A DNA stretch of 64,000 bases, taken from NCBI RefSeq assembly GCF_001429045.1, contig NZ_LMHY01000012.1:1-64000 (forward strand), written 5' to 3'. The notes under the pieces were generated by a model. That model was not told where the DNA came from. It saw only the letters and a program-made list of their open reading frames with translations, and made no database searches. The stretch comes from Pseudomonas sp. Root71 (lineage in GTDB: Bacteria > Pseudomonadota > Gammaproteobacteria > Pseudomonadales > Pseudomonadaceae). A program made the translations under genes and the position numbers. This document shows, in pieces, positions 56,805 to 64,000 of the stretch (positions are counted from its first letter, which is position 1; every line of letters begins with the position of its first letter).

Positions 56805-57119
56805 ATGAAAAAAATCTGTTGTGTGCTGCTGGCGCTGCTGCCGCTGACGGCGTTTGCTTATCCGATTGATGTGCAGAAGAACCTCAACGGAATGAAGATA
56901 GACTTTGAAACCTTCGACACCGACAGCGATATCGGCTCCATCCGGGTCGCCAACTACGGCGACGTCGATGCGAGCTGCAAGGCGGTTTTCAGCAATGGCC
57001 CGGAAGCCCCCCGCACTCGCAAGATCGATGTACCGGCCGGCAAACACAAAAACGCCACGGCCAAATTCAGCCGCAACATCATCAAATTGCGCATCGAGCT
57101 GACCTGCACCCCGAAATGA
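56805..57119 (+). CDS. Small secreted protein of unknown function
   Basis: The 104-residue protein has a signal peptide (about 1-19, MKKICCVLLALLPLTAFA) and a mature part with beta character and two Cys (DASCKAVF and ELTCTPK) that can form one disulfide. It has no recognised domain; the mature part is Lys-rich. GGAGG lies 7 bases before the ATG at 56805. It is divergent from the LysR gene and so may be a target of it. Confidence 0.72.
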   Translation: MKKICCVLLALLPLTAFAYPIDVQKNLNGMKIDFETFDTDSDIGSIRVANYGDVDASCKAVFSNGPEAPRTRKIDVPAGKHKNATAKFSRNIIKLRIELTCTPK

Positions 57120-57130
57120 CGCCAGGCTCT

Positions 57131-57157
57131 TCTGTGGGAGCGAGCCCGCTCTCACAG
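57131..57157. repeat. Single degenerate REP palindrome
   Basis: A short palindrome reads ctgtgggagcg at one end and cgctctcacag at the other; it looks like a REP doublet that has lost its middle (about 70 bases). Confidence 0.6.
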
Positions 57158-57284
57158 GGTATGCAGAGCTTATAAACGAATTTCTTGATGGGTTATAGCA
57201 GTTATTTGCGCTTTTTCATCGATATGACTCTGTTTAACCTTCACTCCATCGACCTACCGCATTCTCAGATGGAGGCTACATCCC

Positions 57285-57884
57285 ATGTCCCGCGTTCTGA
57301 TCATCGAAAGCAGTGCCCGTCAGCAAGACTCGGTTTCCCGCCAGTTGACCCAGACCTTCATCAGCCAGTGGAAAGCCGCTCACCCGAATGACCAGATCAC
57401 CGTCCGGGACCTGGCCGTCAAGCCCGTGCCGCACCTGGACATCAACCTGCTGGGTGGCTGGATGAAGCCCGCCGAGCAGCGCAGCGACATCGAGCAGGCG
57501 TCCCTGGAGCGTTCCAACCAGTTGACCGATGAATTGCTCGCTGCCGACGTACTGGTCATGGCCGCGCCCATGTACAACTTTGCGATCCCCAGCACCCTGA
57601 AAGCCTGGCTCGACCATGTGCTGCGTGCCGGCGTGACCTTCAAGTACACCGAGACCGGTCCGCAAGGCCTGCTCAGCGGCAAGCGTGCCTATGTGTTGAC
57701 GGCTCGCGGCGGCATCTATGCCGGCAGCACCGCCGATCACCAGGAACCGTACCTGCGCCAGGTCATGGGCTTCATCGGCATCCACGACGTGACGTTCATC
57801 CACGCCGAAGGCATGAACCTGGGCGGCGACTTCCAGGAGAAAGGCCTGAACCAGGCGAACGCCAAGCTTTCGCAAGTGGCCTGA
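57285..57884 (+). CDS. azoR: FMN-dependent NADH-azoreductase
   Basis: The 199-residue flavodoxin-like enzyme matches AzoR: the phosphate-binding start SSARQQDSVSRQL, MAAPMYNFAIPSTLKAWLDHVLRAGVTFKYT (FMN stacking) and TARGGIY. It is a dimeric FMN enzyme that reduces quinones and azo compounds with NADH. A typical purine-rich site (GATGGAGG) lies 12 bases before the ATG. It is followed by a terminator and a REP doublet. Confidence 0.93.
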   Translation: MSRVLIIESSARQQDSVSRQLTQTFISQWKAAHPNDQITVRDLAVKPVPHLDINLLGGWMKPAEQRSDIEQASLERSNQLTDELLAADVLVMAAPMYNFAIPSTLKAWLDHVLRAGVTFKYTETGPQGLLSGKRAYVLTARGGIYAGSTADHQEPYLRQVMGFIGIHDVTFIHAEGMNLGGDFQEKGLNQANAKLSQVA

Positions 57885-57992
57885 CCGGTTAATCGCCAGA
57901 TAATCGCTGGATGGTCTAGTGACCTGGCGCAACCCTTCAAGCCTGTACGCGCATCGAACCTCCCTTCGCACTTGTTGCTCCTGAGTGCCCTG

Positions 57993-58030
57993 GCCCGATT
58001 GAACGCTTTAGCGAGATCGGGCTTTTTTTT
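57993..58030 (+). terminator. Rho-independent terminator after azoR
   Basis: A 7-base stem (57993-57999 with 58016-58022) with a 16-base loop is followed by T8 (58023-58030). Confidence 0.78.
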
Positions 58031-58060
58031 GCCTGCGATCTGACGAACACCTGCAAAACC

Positions 58061-58150
58061 CTGTGGGAGCGAGCTTGCTCGCGATTGCGGTGTGTCAGAC
58101 AAGGTGTTGTCGACTGACACTCAGTCATCGCGAGCAAGCTCGCTCCCACA
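58061..58150. repeat. REP doublet (CTGTGGG-outward configuration)
   Basis: Inverted REP copies at 58061-58085 and 58127-58150 have a 41-base spacer with gtgtcagac and gactgacac, which form an inner inverted repeat shared with the copy at 60.9 kb. Confidence 0.88.
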
Positions 58151-58227
58151 AGGAATTTGTATTATTTGGGTGTTCGCGATCAGCAGCAAAAACCGCTATC
58201 GTCGCCGCCATTCGAAATGAGGCGAGC

Positions 58228-59094
58228 ATGGGCTATCTACTTTTTGTCACGCTGATCCAGGCGTTTTCCTTCAGTTTGATCGGCGAATACCTGGCCGGTC
58301 ATGTCGACAGTTACTTCGCCGTGCTGGTACGCGTGTTGCTGGCGGGGCTGGTGTTCATCCCGCTGACCCGCTGGCGTTCGGTGGAGCCGGCATTCATGCG
58401 CGGCATGCTGTTGATCGGCGCGTTGCAGTTCGGCGTGACCTATGTCTGCCTGTACCTGAGCTTTCGCGTACTGACGGTGCCGGAAGTGTTGCTGTTCACC
58501 ATCCTCACGCCGCTGCACGTGACCCTGATCGAGGATGCGCTCAATCGTCGTTTCAATCCATGGGCCCTGGTCGCGGCTCTGGTGGCGGTGGCGGGGGCGG
58601 CGGTGATTCGCTTTGACCGGATCAACCCGGACTTCTTCATGGGCTTCCTGTTGCTGCAACTGGCCAACTTCACCTTCGCTGCCGGGCAGGTGCTCTACAA
58701 ACATCTGGTCGCGCGTCATCCGAGCGATCTGCCGCATTACCGTCGCTTCGGCTTCTTCTACCTCGGTGCTCTGGCGGTGGTGTTGCCGGCGTTTCTGCTG
58801 TTCGGCAAACAGGACTTCCTGCCTGAAGCACCGTTGCAATGGGGCGTGCTGCTGTTCCTCGGACTGGTCTCGACCGCTTTGGGTCTTTACTGGTGGAACA
58901 AGGGGGCGTGTCTGGTCAGCGGCGGGACCCTGGCGGCGATGAACAACCTGCATGTGCCAGTGGGGCTGCTGATCAATCTGCTCATCTGGAATCAGCACGA
59001 AGAACTGGGGCGGTTGTTGCTCGGCGGTTCGGTGATTTTGCTGGCGGTGTGGATCAGTCGGTTGGGCGTACGCCAGTCGTTGGTGGCACGCTGA
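58228..59094 (+). CDS. EamA-family transporter
   Basis: The 288-residue protein has ten membrane helices in two EamA halves (LIQAFSFSLIGEYLAGHVDSYFAVLVRVLLAG; GLVSTALGLYWWNKGACLVSGGTLAAMNNL). The EYLAG/ PEVLLFTILTPLHVTLIED pattern resembles a subgroup annotated as carboxylate or amino acid exporters. GAGG precedes the ATG at 58228; the longer reading from 58063 lies within the REP doublet. Substrate unknown. Confidence 0.85.
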   Translation: MGYLLFVTLIQAFSFSLIGEYLAGHVDSYFAVLVRVLLAGLVFIPLTRWRSVEPAFMRGMLLIGALQFGVTYVCLYLSFRVLTVPEVLLFTILTPLHVTLIEDALNRRFNPWALVAALVAVAGAAVIRFDRINPDFFMGFLLLQLANFTFAAGQVLYKHLVARHPSDLPHYRRFGFFYLGALAVVLPAFLLFGKQDFLPEAPLQWGVLLFLGLVSTALGLYWWNKGACLVSGGTLAAMNNLHVPVGLLINLLIWNQHEELGRLLLGGSVILLAVWISRLGVRQSLVAR

Positions 59095-59097
59095 ACC

Positions 59098-59122
59098 CTG
59101 TGGGAGCAAGCCCGCTCCCACA
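59098..59122. repeat. Single compact REP palindrome
   Basis: A palindrome of 25 bases (ctgtgggagc at one end, gctcccaca at the other) follows the EamA stop by 3 bases. It is the shortened form seen also at 57131. Confidence 0.7.
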
Positions 59123-59145
59123 ATAGATTGTGTGATCTTCGAAAA

Positions 59146-60033
59146 TCACTTCGGCGCCAGTTGCCCCACCAGAAACTCGATAAACGCCCGGGTCTTCTGT
59201 GGCACCCGCCGCGCCGACGAATACACCGCATTGATGGTGATCGCCGGGGCCTGCCATTCACACAGCACTGGCACCACTCGCCCGGCCGCCAGCGCATCCT
59301 CGACGATGAAGTCGGGCAGCAGGGCGATGCCCATGCCGGCTTCGGCGGCCTGGGCGAGCAGGTCGCCGTTGTTGGCGTGGAGTGGGCCGGTGACGTTCAC
59401 CCGTTGGGTATCCTTGCCATTGCACAGTTGCAGGCTGACACCGCTCTGCAGATACCCGTAGTTCAGGCATTGATGGGCGCGCAGATCCTGCGGAGTCTGC
59501 GGAACGCCCGCGCGCTCGAGATAAGCCGGGGATGCCACCATGATGCGTGGTGCGGGTGCCAGTTGCCGGGCGATCATCGTCGAGTCGGGCATGCTGGCGA
59601 TACGGATGGTCACGTCAAACCCGCCCCGCACCGGGTCGACCTGCTGGTCGCTGAGCACCAGTTGCAACTCGATGTTCGGGTGCTGTTCGTGAAACAGCGG
59701 AATCAATGGCCCCAGCCGCCGAAGACCGAACGACATCGGCGCATTGACCCGCAACACACCGCGTAACTCACCGATGCCGTCACGGGCGCGTTGCTCGGCC
59801 TCGTCCAGTGCCGCCAACACCTCCCGTGCAGCATCGAAATACTCGGCCCCGGCTTCGGTCAGGTGCAGGCTGCGGGTGGTGCGTTGCAGCAATTGCACAC
59901 CGATGGCTTCTTCCAGCGCCTGAATCTGTTTGCTGACTTTCGAGCGCGGCACATCCATGGCCCGGGCGGCTGCGGCGAAGCCGTTCTCGCCGACCGTGAC
60001 GACGAAGGCGCGCATGCATTCGATGCGATCCAT
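59146..60033 (-). CDS. LysR-family transcriptional regulator
   Basis: The 295-residue protein has the winged helix-turn-helix (about 1-60; GFAAAARAMDVPRSKVSKQIQALEEAIG) and an effector domain of the subgroup common in pseudomonads next to oxidoreductase or isochorismatase genes. It is divergent from ycaC (158-base gap), with direct repeats in the shared region, so control of ycaC is likely. The effector is unknown. Confidence 0.9.
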   Translation of the reverse strand: MDRIECMRAFVVTVGENGFAAAARAMDVPRSKVSKQIQALEEAIGVQLLQRTTRSLHLTEAGAEYFDAAREVLAALDEAEQRARDGIGELRGVLRVNAPMSFGLRRLGPLIPLFHEQHPNIELQLVLSDQQVDPVRGGFDVTIRIASMPDSTMIARQLAPAPRIMVASPAYLERAGVPQTPQDLRAHQCLNYGYLQSGVSLQLCNGKDTQRVNVTGPLHANNGDLLAQAAEAGMGIALLPDFIVEDALAAGRVVPVLCEWQAPAITINAVYSSARRVPQKTRAFIEFLVGQLAPK

Positions 60034-60086
60034 ATTGTCCCTTTTTTAGAATCAATGTTTCTCGATTTTAGGTAATTGTCCCTTTT
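60034..60086. promoter_or_regulatory. Direct repeats in the LysR/ycaC intergenic region
   Basis: Twelve bases (attgtccctttt) occur at 60034-60045 and again at 60075-60086, 41 bases apart, about four helical turns. Two identical sites on one face of the helix fit a LysR tetramer, although the first touches the LysR start. Confidence 0.45.
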
Positions 60087-60191
60087 ATCGCCAGCCCCTA
60101 AAGTGACATCCAAGCCGACAACAACGCCGCAGAAGGCACGGTCGACTACCCCCTCACCCATTCGAAGTATCGACATCAAAAGGAACGCGCC

Positions 60192-60836
60192 ATGTCTATT
60201 CGTGAACTGCTCAACCCAACCAACTCCGCCCTGATCCTGATCGACCACCAGCCGCAAATGGCTTTCGGCGTGCAGTCCATCGACCGTCAGACCCTGAAGA
60301 ACAACACCGTGGGCCTGGCCAAGGCGGCGAAGATCTTCAACGTGCCGACCATCTACACCTCGGTCGAAACCGAAAGCTTCAGCGGTTACATCTGGCCCGA
60401 ATTGCTGGCTGTGCACCCGGATCAAAAGCCGATCGAACGCACTTCGATGAACTCCTGGGAAGACAAGGCACTGGTAGACGCGGTGAAAGCCACCGGTCGC
60501 AAGAAGCTGATCATTGCCGCGCTGTGGACCGAGGTGTGCCTGACTTTTCCGGCATTGGAAGCCCTGGCTGAAGGCTATGAGGTGTACATCGTCACCGACG
60601 CCTCCGGCGGCACCAGCAAGGAAGCCCATGACATGTCGGTGCAACGGATGATTCAGGCCGGCGCGGTGCCGGTGACCTGGCAACAAGTGTTGCTCGAATA
60701 CCAGCGTGACTGGGCGCACAAGGATACTTACGAGGCGGTGATGGAACTGGTGCTGGAACACAGCGGCGCGTACGGCATGGGCGTGGATTACGCCTACACC
60801 ATGGTGCACAAGGCACCGCAGCGGCAGGTGAAGTAA
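60192..60836 (+). CDS. ycaC: YcaC-type isochorismatase-family hydrolase
   Basis: The 214-residue protein has the cysteine hydrolase triad of this fold: Asp in LILIDHQPQM (about 18), Lys about residue 80-85 in the EDKALVDAVKATG region, and Cys in ALWTEVCLTF (about 118). It matches YcaC, whose natural substrate is unknown. It is divergent from a LysR gene. A 12-base direct repeat lies in its promoter region. A REP doublet follows it. Confidence 0.88.
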   Translation: MSIRELLNPTNSALILIDHQPQMAFGVQSIDRQTLKNNTVGLAKAAKIFNVPTIYTSVETESFSGYIWPELLAVHPDQKPIERTSMNSWEDKALVDAVKATGRKKLIIAALWTEVCLTFPALEALAEGYEVYIVTDASGGTSKEAHDMSVQRMIQAGAVPVTWQQVLLEYQRDWAHKDTYEAVMELVLEHSGAYGMGVDYAYTMVHKAPQRQVK

Positions 60837-60864
60837 CCCGCAAATTCTGAAAATGATGTAACCC

Positions 60865-60956
60865 CTGTGGGAGCGAGCTTGCTCGCGATTGCGGGCTGTC
60901 AGACGACACATATGTTGACTGACACGCCCTCATCGCGAGCAAGCTCGCTCCCACAG
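60865..60956. repeat. REP doublet (CTGTGGG-outward configuration)
   Basis: Inverted REP copies at 60865-60889 and 60932-60956 with a 42-base spacer whose tgtcagac and gactgaca form an inner pair as at 58.1 kb. It lies between convergent ycaC and the channel gene. Confidence 0.88.
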
Positions 60957-60967
60957 GTTTTGTGGTG

Positions 60968-62266
60968 TTACACCCTGCGCTTTTCAGCTTCGGGAATATG
61001 GCTCGCCCCCAGCACCGCCGGCAATACTCCCGCACGCAAATCCATACCGCTCGGCTGCTGATACAGGCTCAAGCCAAACTCCGGCAGCACCGCCAGCAGG
61101 TAGTCGAAAATATCCCCCTGAATCCGCTCGTAATCAGCCCACGCCGTGGTGCCGGTAAAACAGTAGATTTCCAGCGGAATACCCTGGGCCGTGGTCTGCA
61201 TCTGACGCACCATGCAGGTCATGTTCGGCTGGATCCCCGAATGACTCTTCAGGTAGGCCAGCGCATAGGCGCGGAAAGTGCCGATGTTGGTCATCCGCCG
61301 ACGGTTGGCCGACATGGCCGCGACGTTGCCCTGGGCTTCGTTCCAGGCCTTGAGTTCGGCCTGTTTGCGGGTCATGTAGTCGGTGAGCAAGTGCACCTGG
61401 GACAGCTTCTGTTCTTCGTCGTCACGCAGAAAGCGTACGCCGCTGGCGTCGATGAACAGGCTGCGTTTGATTCGGCGGCCACCGGAAGCCTGCATGCCGC
61501 GCCAGTTCTTGAACGACTCCGACATCAGGCGCCAGGTCGGGATCGAGACAATGGTCTTGTCGAAGTTCTGCACCTTGACCGTGTGCAGCGTGATGTCCAC
61601 CACATCGCCGTCGGCGCCCACCTGGGGCATCTCGATCCAGTCGCCGACCCGCAGCATGTCATTGCTGGTCAGTTGCACGCTGGCGACGAACGACAGCAGC
61701 GTGTCCTTGTAGACCAACAGGATCACCGCCGACATGGCGCCCAGGCCTGACAGCAGCAACAGCGGCGAGCGATCGATCAGTGTGGCGACGATGATGATCG
61801 CGCCAAACACGTACAGCACCATTTTCGCCAATTGCACATAGCCTTTGATCGAGCGGGTGCGGGCGTGCTCGGTGCGGGCGTAGATGTCCAGCAGGGCGTT
61901 GAGCAGGGCGCTGACCGCCAGCAGCAGAAACAGGAAGGTGAAGGACAGTGCGACGTTGCCGAGGAAGTTCAGGCTGGTTTTGCTCAGGTCCGGCACCAGA
62001 TTGAGGCCGAACTGGATCACCAGTGAAGGGGTGATCTGCGCCAGGCGATGGAACACCTTGTTCTGTAGGAAATCATTGACCCAGTGCAGGGCCGGCTGGC
62101 GGCTGAGCATTTTTGCCGCGTGCAGAATGAGGTAACGCGCCACCCGTCCGAGGAACAGCGCAATCGCCAATAGTAGCAACAGCGACAGGCTGGAGTGCAC
62201 GAGCGGGTGCTGGTCGAGGGCACCCCAAAGGTCCAGGACGTTGGTCCAGAGCTGTTTGATATCCAT
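60968..62266 (-). CDS. MscS-family mechanosensitive channel (YbdG-like)
   Basis: The 432-residue inner-membrane protein has about five membrane helices (within 20-175), the pore helix and beta domain region of MscS (SGLGAMSAVILLVYKDTLLSFVASVQLTSNDMLRVGDWIEM, about 183-223) and a long C-terminal domain as in YbdG/MscM, which opens at low tension and protects against hypo-osmotic shock. The start at 62266 is chosen over 62293. It is divergent from the helicase gene. Confidence 0.87.
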   Translation of the reverse strand: MDIKQLWTNVLDLWGALDQHPLVHSSLSLLLLLAIALFLGRVARYLILHAAKMLSRQPALHWVNDFLQNKVFHRLAQITPSLVIQFGLNLVPDLSKTSLNFLGNVALSFTFLFLLLAVSALLNALLDIYARTEHARTRSIKGYVQLAKMVLYVFGAIIIVATLIDRSPLLLLSGLGAMSAVILLVYKDTLLSFVASVQLTSNDMLRVGDWIEMPQVGADGDVVDITLHTVKVQNFDKTIVSIPTWRLMSESFKNWRGMQASGGRRIKRSLFIDASGVRFLRDDEEQKLSQVHLLTDYMTRKQAELKAWNEAQGNVAAMSANRRRMTNIGTFRAYALAYLKSHSGIQPNMTCMVRQMQTTAQGIPLEIYCFTGTTAWADYERIQGDIFDYLLAVLPEFGLSLYQQPSGMDLRAGVLPAVLGASHIPEAEKRRV

Positions 62267-62457
62267 GGTTGAAACGATTCTTCTATAAGGCACGAGAGGG
62301 GATTAGAGCATTTAAGACGCTTTGTATTACGTTTCGGGAAAAATCAGGCAACAAAAAACCAACTGTTTACCGCCATTTGTATAAAGAAACTCGGCCTGAG
62401 CGCTCGAAACCGTTACCCTATGCAGCTGTTTTTTTGCATTTCTTCGAGGTAGCACCC

Positions 62458-63798
62458 GTGTTTTCCCAATTCGCCCTGCACGAACGCCTGCTCAAAGCCG
62501 TGGCCGAGCTGAAATTTGTCGAGCCAACGCCTGTGCAAGCCGCGGCCATCCCGCTGGCGCTCCAGGGGCGTGACCTGCGGGTGACGGCGCAAACCGGTAG
62601 CGGTAAAACCGCTGCATTCGTTTTGCCGATTCTCAACCGTCTGATCGGCCCGGCGAAAATCCGCGTCAGCATCAAGACCCTGATCCTGCTGCCGACCCGC
62701 GAACTGGCCCAGCAGACCTTGAAGGAAGTTGAACGCTTCTCGCAGTTCACCTTCATCAAGTCCGGCCTGATCACCGGCGGTGAAGACTTCAAGGTCCAGG
62801 CCGCCATGCTGCGCAAGGTACCCGACATCCTGATCGGTACCCCGGGCCGGATGATCGAGCAATTGAACGCCGGCAACCTCGACTTGAAAGAAGTTGAAGT
62901 GCTGGTGCTCGACGAAGCCGACCGTATGCTCGACATGGGCTTCGCCGACGACGTTCAGCGTCTGGTGGACGAGTGCACCAACCGTCAGCAGACCATGCTG
63001 TTCTCCGCCACCACCGGTGGTTCGGGCTTGCGCGAGATGATCGCCAAGGTCCTGAACAACCCTGAGCACTTGCAGCTCAACGCGGTCAGCCAGCTGAACG
63101 AAACCACTCGCCAGCAAATCATCACCGCTGACCACAACCAGCACAAAGAACAGATCGTCAACTGGTTGCTGGCCAACGAGACCTACCAGAAAGCCATCGT
63201 GTTCACCAACACCCGGGCCATGGCCGACCGCATCTACGGCCGCCTGGTGGCGCAGGAATACAAGGCGTTCGTGCTGCACGGCGAGAAAGACCAGAAGGAT
63301 CGCAAGCTGGCGATCGACCGCCTGAAGCAGGGCGGCGTGAAAATCCTCGTGGCCACCGACGTCGCAGCCCGTGGTCTGGACGTGGACGGCCTGGACCTGG
63401 TGATCAACTTCGACATGCCACGCAGCGGTGATGAGTACGTGCACCGTATCGGTCGTACCGGTCGCGCCGGCAACGATGGCCTGGCCATCTCGCTGATCTG
63501 CCACGGCGACTGGAACCTGATGTCGAGCATCGAGCGCTACCTCAAGCAGAGCTTCGAGCGCCGCACCATCAAGGAAGTCAAAGGCACCTACGGCGGACCG
63601 AAAAAGGTCAAGGCCTCGGGCAAGGCTGTTGGCGTGAAGAAGAAAAAGACCGACGCCAAGGGCGACAAGAAAAAAACTGCCGCCAAGACCCCGACCAAGC
63701 GCAAGAGCGCCAACCGGCCCAAGAGTGATTCCCTGGTCAGCAAGGACGGCATGGCCCCACTCAAGCGCCGCAAGCCGGAAGCACCGGCGGCTGAGTAA
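62458..63798 (+). CDS. DEAD-box RNA helicase (SrmB/RhlE-like)
   Basis: The 446-residue protein has the Q motif (FALHERLLKAVAELKFVEPTPVQAAAIP), Walker A AQTGSGKT (about 44), DEAD (LVLDEADRMLDMG), SAT (LFSATTG) and HRIGRTGRAG, followed by a Lys-rich tail (about 380-446) that would bind rRNA. SrmB and RhlE act in ribosome assembly. The start is the GTG at 62458 with GAGG 9 bases upstream; no ATG gives the Q motif a full N-terminus. Confidence 0.9.
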   Translation: MFSQFALHERLLKAVAELKFVEPTPVQAAAIPLALQGRDLRVTAQTGSGKTAAFVLPILNRLIGPAKIRVSIKTLILLPTRELAQQTLKEVERFSQFTFIKSGLITGGEDFKVQAAMLRKVPDILIGTPGRMIEQLNAGNLDLKEVEVLVLDEADRMLDMGFADDVQRLVDECTNRQQTMLFSATTGGSGLREMIAKVLNNPEHLQLNAVSQLNETTRQQIITADHNQHKEQIVNWLLANETYQKAIVFTNTRAMADRIYGRLVAQEYKAFVLHGEKDQKDRKLAIDRLKQGGVKILVATDVAARGLDVDGLDLVINFDMPRSGDEYVHRIGRTGRAGNDGLAISLICHGDWNLMSSIERYLKQSFERRTIKEVKGTYGGPKKVKASGKAVGVKKKKTDAKGDKKKTAAKTPTKRKSANRPKSDSLVSKDGMAPLKRRKPEAPAAE

Positions 63799-63818
63799 GT
63801 CGTTGTAGACGATCAGTG

Positions 63819-63847
63819 AAAAACCCGGACAGTGTCCGGGTTTTTTT
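63819..63847 (+). terminator. Rho-independent terminator after the helicase gene
   Basis: A perfect 12-base stem (63819-63830 with 63834-63845) around agt is followed by more T. It also faces the end of the convergent gene at 63863. Confidence 0.9.
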
Positions 63848-63862
63848 ATCCCTGGTGTTTTA

Positions 63863-64000
63863 TCAGCCTTCGGCTTTCTTCTCGGCAGACTCCAGTTCCT
63901 TCAAGCGCTGGTCGATCAACTGGCACTTGTCCGGCAGGTCCTTGGCGGCAGTGCCCAGATCCATCTTCTGCAACTCATCATTGATCTCCTTGGCCTTGGT
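63863..64000 (-). CDS. 3' end of a gene, small helical protein (partial)
   Basis: The last 45 codons of a minus-strand gene run off the window. They encode a Lys/Glu/Leu-rich helical sequence with one Cys (DKCQLIDQRLKELESAEKKAEG at the end). The 5' part is missing, so the family and start cannot be given. The stop TGA is at 63863-63865. Confidence 0.6.
   Translation of the reverse strand, partial: TKAKEINDELQKMDLGTAAKDLPDKCQLIDQRLKELESAEKKAEG

Noticed and set aside
58063..58227. Longer start for the EamA protein
   Set aside because: The added codons are translated REP doublet sequence; such MGASLLA-type openings recur wherever this repeat is read.

Overview
The window is chromosomal DNA of a Pseudomonas, most likely of the fluorescens group. 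The codon use is high in GC, the gene families match Pseudomonas (YcgL/YcgN, AceK, LpxO, PA3286-type ketoacyl synthase, AqpZ, PxpABC with its own LysR), and two families of intergenic REP-type palindromes typical of these bacteria are scattered throughout. I see no rRNA, tRNA, CRISPR array, prophage or insertion sequence. Most of the region looks like ordinary core and near-core chromosome with small accessory insertions.

Layout. 0.2-5.1 kb: a short DUF1508 protein, two LysR regulators flanking a carboxymethyl-hydroxymuconate isomerase, and two exporters (EamA, CynX-type MFS). 5.5-14.6 kb: a glutamine-synthetase-fold enzyme of polyamine type, an EptA phosphoethanolamine transferase, a methyltransferase, RNase D with YcgL, a 2-hydroxyacid dehydrogenase, a nitroreductase, YcgN, and a secreted protein that looks like a peptidase which has lost its zinc site. 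14.7-22 kb: small housekeeping genes (RNA methyltransferase, YajD HNH protein, spermidine-synthase-like protein, cyclic-nucleotide-binding protein), oligopeptidase B, and a three-gene set with a class II glutamine amidotransferase.

22.0-27.4 kb is a compact iron-acquisition operon on the minus strand: one NIS siderophore synthetase, an MFS exporter and a TonB-dependent receptor, behind a promoter overlapped by a candidate Fur box. 27.4-32.2 kb is a 5-oxoproline module: LysR divergent from an MFS transporter and pxpABC. 32.3-34.4 kb is a MoxR ATPase and VWA protein pair. 34.6-35.3 kb is a small DUF4160/DUF2442-HTH pair preceded by a perfect 19-bp palindrome, with the look of a toxin-antitoxin-like or self-regulated module.

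35.3-48.5 kb: DUF748 protein, CysK, LpxO, a possible 54-residue leader peptide ahead of a DMT exporter, a second DMT exporter, AceK, HrpA and an orphan KAS III. 48.8-64 kb: a Porin_5 porin, a GNAT/FemAB-like protein, AqpZ, an ABC exporter, a LysR-hydrolase-cyclophilin operon, a small secreted protein, AzoR, an EamA exporter, LysR divergent from YcaC, a mechanosensitive channel, an SrmB/RhlE-type DEAD-box helicase and the end of one more gene running off the window.

The most interesting points are the single-synthetase siderophore operon, the DUF4160/DUF2442-HTH pair with its operator, the leader ORF plus attenuator-like hairpin at 38.8-39.2 kb, and the repeat doublets, which occur in two opposite configurations.
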